Below are positions 33,170 through 38,719 of a DNA stretch of 38,719 nucleotides, one piece after another (position 1 is the stretch's first letter; each line of letters opens with the position of its first letter). Source of the DNA: JAQVWU01 sp964628455 (lineage in GTDB: Bacteria; Bacillota; Clostridia; Oscillospirales; CAG-272); NCBI GenBank assembly GCA_964628455.1, contig CAZVPD010000015.1, positions 1 through 38,719 on the forward strand, in the 5' to 3' direction. The notes below the pieces were generated by a model that saw only the letters and a list, made by a program, of their open reading frames with translations, did not search any database and was not told the origin of the DNA. Position numbers and translations under genes: made by a program.

Positions 33170-33841
33170 TTGATTAAAGTTTTAAAAAACAATAAATTGT
33201 TTGAAGAGATAAACGAACCGGATATTTACAGTATGCTGAAATGTCTGAACAGCCATACGGAAATTTTTCCGAAAGGCGGTTTTATCTTTTTATCGGGAGA
33301 GAGTAAACCGCGGGTCGGGATTATCATTTCGGGTGCAACCCAGGTGCTCAAAGAAAATATACTCGGGGATTCGATGATTGTCGGTTCTTTCGGTCCCGGA
33401 GAAATGTTCGGCGAAACCTTCGCATGTATGAGAATGAAAGAGATGCCGGTTACGGTGATTGCTTCGGAGAAATGTGAAATTCTTTTTATAGATATTGAAA
33501 GCATTATTCATACATGCAAATCGGCATGTTCGTTTCACAGGCAGTTGATTTCGAACTTACTAAAGGTGATTGCCGAAAAAAACATATTTCTGAATCAAAA
33601 AATGTCCTATATCACGCATAAAACCATACGTGGAAGGCTTGAAGCGTATTTTTACGATATGATCGAACAGAGCGGTTCCTATACTATCACGCTTCCCTAT
33701 AACAGAAACGAACTGGCGGATTTTCTCTGCACTGACAGAAGCGCAATGAGCCGGGAGTTATCGAAAATGAAAACCGAAGGGATCATAACCGTAAATAAAA
33801 AAACAATAACGTGGCTGAAAAAAAACAAAACTTTTCATTAA
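33170..33841 (+). CDS. Crp/FNR-family transcription regulator
   Basis: A 223-residue regulator with an N-terminal cyclic-nucleotide-binding-like beta roll (about 28-130, with GGFIFLSGESKPRVGIIISG and GPGEMFGETFA). A long dimer helix follows, then a C-terminal winged helix-turn-helix (about 165-205: NRNELADFLCTDRSAMSRELSKMK). The FNR N-terminal cysteine cluster is absent; scattered cysteines near 123 and 128 exist. An in-frame stop at 33161 forces a start at or after 33164; TTG at 33170, with AAAAGAGA before it, gives a normal-length family N-terminus. The ligand is unknown; the redox genes beside it suggest a redox, nitrosative or similar signal. Confidence 0.9.
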   Translation: MIKVLKNNKLFEEINEPDIYSMLKCLNSHTEIFPKGGFIFLSGESKPRVGIIISGATQVLKENILGDSMIVGSFGPGEMFGETFACMRMKEMPVTVIASEKCEILFIDIESIIHTCKSACSFHRQLISNLLKVIAEKNIFLNQKMSYITHKTIRGRLEAYFYDMIEQSGSYTITLPYNRNELADFLCTDRSAMSRELSKMKTEGIITVNKKTITWLKKNKTFH

Positions 33842-33972
33842 ACTTTGCCGGATATAATTCCTTCGAAAATGTCGGATTCAACAAACTTCCCGCTGCATTC
33901 TTCAACCGGCCGTTGGCTGTTTTTCGGTGACTTTTAAACAGCGCGGTAAAACAAACAAATAAAGGAGCGTTT

Positions 33973-35148
33973 ATGAAAAAAATAATGATCGGCGCATGGT
34001 ATCCTGTTGACTTAAATTATTTAGACAGCCGTCATATTGATGAAATTGCCGAATCGGGTATAAATCTGATTTTTGCGGGATGGGGCAGCGAATCGCAGAA
34101 AAAGACTATTCTTGAGCTTTGTGAAAAAGCCGGAATCGATGTGCTGATCTCAGACGGCAGGATCAGTGCGGGTGAGCCTGACGCCGAACGATATGCCTCC
34201 GCTGCGGCTCTGTATTCCGGATATAAATCCTTTACCGGCAATATGTTCGCAGACGAACCCGGAGCGGGAGCTTTTCCTGCCATTGCGGAAAGACTTAAAG
34301 TATATCGATCGGTTTTACCCGGGAAAATGCCTTATATTAATTTATTCCCGATTTACGCCCCTTTGTCTGTTCTGGGGACAGAGAGTTATGAGCAATATGT
34401 AAAATTGTATGCCGAAACAATACCGGGTGATTATATATCCGTCGATATTTATCCATTCAGCATGCACGATGACGGTATAAAACGCACTATGACGGATTAT
34501 TTTAAAAACATGGATATCATTGCTTCCGTCTGCAGAGATACGGGACGCAGTTTCAGGTGTTTCATTCAGACAATGGGGTTCAATACAGTTATGCGCCCGC
34601 CGACGGAAGCCGAAATGCGGTATCAGGTTTACGCATGCCTTTCATTCGGTGCCGACGGTATCTTCCATTTCTGTTATGCCACGCCTCCGTCAGGCGCCGA
34701 ACGCTTTGATTATGGGATGATAGGAAAAGACGGTGAAAAGACGGATTTATGGTATAGCGCAAAAGCCGTCAACAGCGAACTGAACGCATTATCCGGAATA
34801 TATATGAAATATAAAAATATCGGCACCTGCCTGTACCGGTCCGGAGAACCGGGCGACGGCACCGGTTTTGATCATCCATTCGACCTTTCACGGTTCGAAG
34901 CCATTGATTTTCTTGAATCCGACGAAACACTGCTGATCGGATGTTTCGGAAACGAGAACGGCAGCGCTTTTACTTTGCTCAACGCAAGCGAAATACGCAG
35001 AAATGCTTCAGCGACTGTAAAATTCCGGACCGGAGGTCACAGCATGACTTTATACAGACGCGGGCTGCCTGAATTACTGATGCCGGAAGACGGGATATAC
35101 ACGGTCAGACTTGAATCCTGCGGCGGAGTTTTTATCACAGTCGGATAA
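33973..35148 (+). CDS. Unassigned barrel-type protein, probable carbohydrate enzyme
   Basis: A 391-residue cytoplasmic protein with a TIM-barrel rhythm: MIGAWYPVDL start, GINLIFAGW, IDVLISDGR, GNMFADEPGAG (an Asp-Glu pair at a strand end), DYISVDIYPF, RCFIQTMGF, YACLSFGADGIFHFCY. A C-terminal beta domain from about 300 follows. The arrangement recalls GH42-like or GH-A enzymes, but no family signature is certain, and the acid/base and nucleophile cannot be fixed (the Glu of ADEP is one candidate). AAAGGAG precedes the ATG. It is convergent with a GH2 beta-mannosidase-like gene, which supports a sugar-related role. Confidence 0.6.
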   Translation: MKKIMIGAWYPVDLNYLDSRHIDEIAESGINLIFAGWGSESQKKTILELCEKAGIDVLISDGRISAGEPDAERYASAAALYSGYKSFTGNMFADEPGAGAFPAIAERLKVYRSVLPGKMPYINLFPIYAPLSVLGTESYEQYVKLYAETIPGDYISVDIYPFSMHDDGIKRTMTDYFKNMDIIASVCRDTGRSFRCFIQTMGFNTVMRPPTEAEMRYQVYACLSFGADGIFHFCYATPPSGAERFDYGMIGKDGEKTDLWYSAKAVNSELNALSGIYMKYKNIGTCLYRSGEPGDGTGFDHPFDLSRFEAIDFLESDETLLIGCFGNENGSAFTLLNASEIRRNASATVKFRTGGHSMTLYRRGLPELLMPEDGIYTVRLESCGGVFITVG

Positions 35149-35158
35149 AACATATATA

Positions 35159-35203
35159 AAAATACCGGTCATGTTTTATTTTTGCTTGCATGACCGGTAT
35201 TTT
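35159..35203. terminator. Bidirectional terminator between convergent carbohydrate genes
   Basis: A perfect 15-bp stem, AAAATACCGGTCATG (35159-35173) with CATGACCGGTATTTT (35189-35203), around a 15-nt T-rich loop. It starts 10 bases after the barrel-gene stop and ends before the GH2 gene stop; the A/T ends give T-runs on both strands. Confidence 0.85.
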
Positions 35204-35236
35204 ATGGATCATACACCTGTCTGTTCCCGGAAAATT

Positions 35237-37660
35237 TCAAAATTGCGGTATATATCCGTACAGAACTTTCCCCGAACTATGGTTCAGTTTCACACGATAG
35301 GATTTACCGGGATAAAGATCAAAGAAATTATCAGACAGGCTGCAGCCGTCAAGATCGATACAGACACCCATAATAAAACAATCGGACGTATAAACCGCAG
35401 TATCCACTTCGTATTCGGTATGGATGACCGAAGGGTCGAACGGCCGGCATATCATCGTTTTTTCGATAAGCCGCCGACAACTGATCTGTTCGTCATCGGG
35501 TTTTAATATTGCATACGGTATGACACCGGGTCCGCATTTTTCTGCAGAAATGTGTGCCGCAACCGAGGATTTGTTGGACCCGAGCATCACTTCCTCTGTT
35601 TTGACAAAATCATATCCATGATCACACATAACACCGTATTCGAGAATACAGTGAACGGGATTTAATTTCTCGTTTACGGCATATATATCGCAGCCGCAGG
35701 AAGTGCGGACAATATTGACCGCAACCGGCGCAAAGGCTCGTTTAACAGGATAAAAAGAAGGGGTGCGCAGCCGCATATAGTCTACAATAGTCCAGCTGTT
35801 CGTTGCAGGCCATGTATCGTTATACATCCAGAAAATAGCCGAAGCCGAATCATACATACGGCGGCGGAAGTTTAGAATATATTCCGTAAGACCTTCACCC
35901 TGTCCGAGTCCGGTATAATAGATATAATCTTTTATCGATGCATCTGTCAGATCCACCCCGAATTTCTCCCGAACCAGCTTATCCTGAGGGTTGTTGATGG
36001 CAATGGTATTATTATGCAGTTCCCACGAAAACGATCCGACATATTCATCCTCTTTCTCAAGGCAGGCCATCGTATTCGGATAACTGGTCGGTCCCAGCAC
36101 ACCGCCCTCGTTCGGAAAACGGCATTCGAATAAACGGTATTTGTAATAATCTTTATCGCTGAATCCGATATCCCAGGGATGCTGATCGCCGATAAAATTA
36201 TTATTGGGATCGGAATGATCCGGGGAATAAGGACTTGAGGGCTGGTAATAGCGGTCATCGCCTTCCTGTTTCAATATCATCGGGATCAGGACATAATACA
36301 GCTGCGCATCGGGATATTTTTTTAATTTTTCATGTCCCAGCAGCGCGCGGGCCTGCCAGTCGATTTCGTTATTGCCTGACCAGATGATGAGCGAAGCATA
36401 GGGTGATAATCTGCGTATATTATGCGTGATCTCATTTTTATAATTCTCGAAAAATTCCGGTTCCGCAGCCGGATACGCTCCGCATGCATTAATGAAATCC
36501 TGCCATACCATAATCCCCTTAGCATCGCACAGGTCATAAAAATCATCGGTCTCATAGATCCCCCCGCCCCATACGCGGAGCGCGTTGCAATTTGCCTCCA
36601 GCGCCCGATCGGTAATTGTTTCATATACCTCCCGCGTAAGACGGCTGAATAATAAATCAGCCGGAACCATATTGCCGCCTTTGGCAAAAACATTGTTGCC
36701 GTTGATATTGACTATAAAATAACATCCGGCCGTCGGATGCTTTTCCTGATTGATGACTACTTTCCGAAAGGCGGTCTTTTTGACGATACATGCCGTTTCG
36801 TTTCCGGTTTCTGCGTCTGTCACCGTGATCTCAACAGTATATCGGTTTTGTTTCCCGTAATTGACCGGATTCCAAAGCAAAGGTGAGTCGATTTCCAGAG
36901 TCGCAGCCGTATAGCTTTCACCTTTCGGCGCAACAACATTAAAATTTACGGCGGTACCCGTTTCTTTGATTTTAAAATTTATATCATATGAACGCGGAAC
37001 ATCATAATTTTGAACATATTGCCGTATAGTAACGGTACCCCGGGAATAATCATCGCTGACTTTGGTATAAACCGTCGTTTCCTTAGGGAAAATTCCGTCG
37101 CTGATCTCGATAAAGCAGGATTTATAGATCCCGACGTTGATACAGCGCGGAGACCAGTCCCATTCGAACGAACACTGAGGTTTACGCAGCCAGGAACGGT
37201 TATGCAGACGATATCCGAATTCCCAGGGTTCGGGATAGAGTCCGGCAGTATCTTTTTTGGATGCGTAATTGATCCCGCTTTCGATTTCAACGCGTACAGT
37301 ATTGACGCCTTCATGAACAAAAGGAGTCATATCCAGCCCGCAAGGGACATAGAAATTGTTATGACTGCCGGCATGATTCCCGTTGATGAAGATGTCGGCC
37401 GTCAAATCCAGTCCGAGAAAAACGATACGAAGTTTTTTTTGCATATCTTCCGCTGTCAGTATGAATTCTCTTTGAAAATGCCATAGTTGTTCCTCTATCC
37501 AGCGCCCTGACAACACGTTATTGCCGTATGCCGGATCACCCGAAATATTTTCCATAGCCTGCTGAACCGTTCCGGGTACCTGAGCTCTGCATTTTGCAAA
37601 TCTGCGCTGACCTGTTGTCTGCGATAAATTCCAGAATCCGTCCAGTGATATTGTTTTCAC
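35237..37660 (-). CDS. Glycoside hydrolase family 2, beta-mannosidase-like
   Basis: A GH2 protein of 807 residues resembling beta-mannosidases, which release mannose from the non-reducing end of beta-mannosides. The N-terminal jelly roll (about 1-185) has WHFQREF and FLGLDLTADIFINGNHAG. An Ig-like domain follows, then the barrel with LRVWGGGIYE (361-370), IMVWQDF and IIWSGNNE, giving acid/base E432. The candidate nucleophile is E518 in FPNEGGVLG. C-terminal beta domains end it. There is no signal peptide, so it probably acts on imported oligosaccharides. The start is GTG with GGGAGG upstream. It has its own promoter and converges with the unassigned barrel gene. Confidence 0.9.
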   Translation of the reverse strand: MKTISLDGFWNLSQTTGQRRFAKCRAQVPGTVQQAMENISGDPAYGNNVLSGRWIEEQLWHFQREFILTAEDMQKKLRIVFLGLDLTADIFINGNHAGSHNNFYVPCGLDMTPFVHEGVNTVRVEIESGINYASKKDTAGLYPEPWEFGYRLHNRSWLRKPQCSFEWDWSPRCINVGIYKSCFIEISDGIFPKETTVYTKVSDDYSRGTVTIRQYVQNYDVPRSYDINFKIKETGTAVNFNVVAPKGESYTAATLEIDSPLLWNPVNYGKQNRYTVEITVTDAETGNETACIVKKTAFRKVVINQEKHPTAGCYFIVNINGNNVFAKGGNMVPADLLFSRLTREVYETITDRALEANCNALRVWGGGIYETDDFYDLCDAKGIMVWQDFINACGAYPAAEPEFFENYKNEITHNIRRLSPYASLIIWSGNNEIDWQARALLGHEKLKKYPDAQLYYVLIPMILKQEGDDRYYQPSSPYSPDHSDPNNNFIGDQHPWDIGFSDKDYYKYRLFECRFPNEGGVLGPTSYPNTMACLEKEDEYVGSFSWELHNNTIAINNPQDKLVREKFGVDLTDASIKDYIYYTGLGQGEGLTEYILNFRRRMYDSASAIFWMYNDTWPATNSWTIVDYMRLRTPSFYPVKRAFAPVAVNIVRTSCGCDIYAVNEKLNPVHCILEYGVMCDHGYDFVKTEEVMLGSNKSSVAAHISAEKCGPGVIPYAILKPDDEQISCRRLIEKTMICRPFDPSVIHTEYEVDTAVYTSDCFIMGVCIDLDGCSLSDNFFDLYPGKSYRVKLNHSSGKVLYGYIPQF

Positions 37661-37720
37661 GATTTTTTGCCTCCCGACACCTGATTTTTTGTCATAAATT
37701 TTTTTGATTTCTTTTCAATC

Positions 37721-37749
37721 ATTATATATTTATTTGTCGCATAAATCAA
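37721..37749 (-). promoter_or_regulatory. Sigma-A promoter for the GH2 gene
   Basis: On the minus strand TTGATT (37749-37744), a 17-bp spacer, TATAAT (37726-37721), about 60 bases before the GTG start. It shares the 353-base gap 37661-38013 with the L25 promoter; no gene is seen in the gap. Confidence 0.7.
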
Positions 37750-37858
37750 TAATCCATAAAAGAATTTCGATATTTTACTTAAATTCGGCTTCTGATCTGC
37801 ATTGTTTGCCGTATTTTGTGTTTTATGTTAATAAAGTATGATAATACCCTCAAAAGCA

Positions 37859-37887
37859 TTGCTTTTATCGGATTTTTATGATATACT
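37859..37887 (+). promoter_or_regulatory. Promoter for the L25 gene with a palindrome at the -35
   Basis: TTGCTT (37859-37864), a 17-bp spacer, TATACT (37882-37887), with TGA before the -10. The -35 lies inside the perfect palindrome AAAAGC-ATT-GCTTTT (37852-37866), which could be an operator. The start would be near 37894, giving a leader of about 120 bases. Confidence 0.7.
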
Positions 37888-37962
37888 ATAAACATGCCCG
37901 CAGAAAAAGCACAGACATAGTATCTTCATTGATATCATAGGTTATCCTGCAAACATTCGTAT

Positions 37963-37983
37963 TCGGATATATATTATATCCGA
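37963..37983 (+). other. Hairpin in the L25 leader
   Basis: TCGGATATA (37963-37971) and TATATCCGA (37975-37983) form a 9-bp stem with a TAT loop, about 30 bases before the L25 ATG. No T-run follows, so it is more likely an mRNA leader structure than a terminator. Confidence 0.55.
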
Positions 37984-38013
37984 TTCATCCGATGATTAAG
38001 GAGGCTGAAAAGT

Positions 38014-38661
38014 ATGAAAGAAATAGGAACGATTAAAATAGAGCCGAGAAACGCGGCAAGCAGCCGGTCGAATAAACGGATCATAAGAGAGGGATTTTTA
38101 CCCTGCGTTATTTATTCGAAAGCTATGGATTCTGTGGCGGTCACCGTAAAAAAAGAGGAGTTCAAGAAAAAGCTTTCGGAATTCGGAAAAAATTCAGGTT
38201 ATAAACTGGAACAGCCGGACGGTAAAGTATATACCGTTATTATAAAAAAAATCCAGACGACACCGGTAAGCAATGAATATATTCATGTCGAATTCAATAA
38301 AATTTCATTTGACGATAAAATCAGTGTCGAAGTCCCGATCGTATTGACAGGCAGAGAATTACTCGATTCAAAAGACGTCTTTATGGTCAGGCAAACCGAA
38401 CATATAACGGTTACAGGTCTTCCGCAAAACATCCCGGATTATATCGAACTTGATGTCTCCGGCAAGCAGATCGGCGACAGTGTATTGTTAAGTGATATTC
38501 TTTTACCCGACGGACTGATCACCGAAGCTGATCAGGATCTAAAAATCGTATCGTTTACCCATGGTAAAAAACATGTTCAGGATGATAAATCGGACGAGGA
38601 ATCCGAAACGGCCGATACAGATAAAACAGGATCTTCGGATAATGTTTCCGAAGGAGAATAA
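38014..38661 (+). CDS. rplY: 50S ribosomal protein L25 / general stress protein Ctc
   Basis: Binds 5S rRNA in the large subunit; the two-domain (TL5/Ctc) form is common in Firmicutes and is stress-induced in some. The 215-residue protein has the L25 N-terminal domain (about 1-90, with RNAASSRSNKRIIREGFLPCVIY) and the TL5 beta domain (about 95-185, ending in DLKIVSF). An acidic tail rich in Asp, Glu and Ser (about 190-215) follows. AAGGAGG precedes the ATG, and a promoter and leader hairpin lie upstream. The 58 bases after the stop hold no recognisable feature. Confidence 0.93.
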   Translation: MKEIGTIKIEPRNAASSRSNKRIIREGFLPCVIYSKAMDSVAVTVKKEEFKKKLSEFGKNSGYKLEQPDGKVYTVIIKKIQTTPVSNEYIHVEFNKISFDDKISVEVPIVLTGRELLDSKDVFMVRQTEHITVTGLPQNIPDYIELDVSGKQIGDSVLLSDILLPDGLITEADQDLKIVSFTHGKKHVQDDKSDEESETADTDKTGSSDNVSEGE

Positions 38662-38719
38662 ATTAAATAAAATCCGCAATATTTACCCCTATAGGAAATA
38701 GTAATTTAAGGAAATATAA

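Noticed and set aside
1..38719. CRISPR arrays, tRNA or rRNA genes, insertion sequences, phage genes
   Set aside because: I saw no regularly spaced repeats, tRNA-like cloverleafs, transposase or integrase motifs.

Overview
This window looks like the chromosome of an anaerobic, low-to-mid GC, Gram-positive bacterium of the Clostridia (Bacillota), perhaps of the Oscillospirales type. The evidence is the gene order (rplT/trmH-like; dprA-topA-trmFO-plsX-rnc-radical SAM-smc-ftsY; nadD-yqeK-LCP-rsfS-leuS), the folate/FAD-dependent TrmFO, a short FtsY consisting only of the NG core, an LCP cell-wall ligase, an [FeFe]-hydrogenase-like protein and clostridial-type ferredoxin. Species cannot be named from the sequence alone.

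Bases 1-19585 are a dense, almost entirely plus-strand housekeeping block. It covers ribosome and RNA biology (L20, a SpoU methyltransferase, TrmFO, RNase III, RsfS, LeuS), DNA transactions (DprA, TopA, Smc), membrane and wall functions (PlsX, FtsY, LCP) and nucleotide/NAD metabolism (RdgB-type pyrophosphatase, NadD, YqeK). Many neighbours overlap by a few bases, which suggests translational coupling. plsX and rnc overlap with no acpP between them. plsX is preceded by an 18-codon open frame with a strong Shine-Dalgarno sequence. A small rpsU gene (S21) with its own consensus promoter closes the block.

Bases 20220-37660 are an accessory stretch of short units on both strands: NnrD, a clan GH-A-like glycosidase, a solitary DegT/StrS aminotransferase fold, a YdeI-like protein, a three-gene overlapping cassette (repeat-rich putative beta-solenoid, ECF sigma factor, 81-residue protein), a Gfo/Idh/MocA oxidoreductase, two zinc-ribbon membrane proteins, an MFS transporter, a thioesterase, a redox cluster and two more carbohydrate enzymes (an unassigned barrel-type protein and a GH2 beta-mannosidase-like protein). 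The redox cluster holds an [FeFe] hydrogenase-like protein, a [4Fe-4S] ferredoxin, a larger Fe-S protein and a divergent Crp/FNR regulator. Several units have clear sigma-A promoters (TTGACA-17-TATAAT types), and convergent ends are separated by strong hairpins. The window ends with ribosomal protein L25.

The points most worth a second look are the solenoid/ECF-sigma/small-protein cassette; a perfect palindrome centred about 41.5 bp upstream of the predicted start of the Fe-S protein gene and next to the Crp/FNR gene; the hydrogenase-like protein with an extra cysteine in its first H-cluster motif; a glycosidase whose 5'-most ATG lies inside its own promoter; and a folded intergenic element between rplT and the methyltransferase gene.
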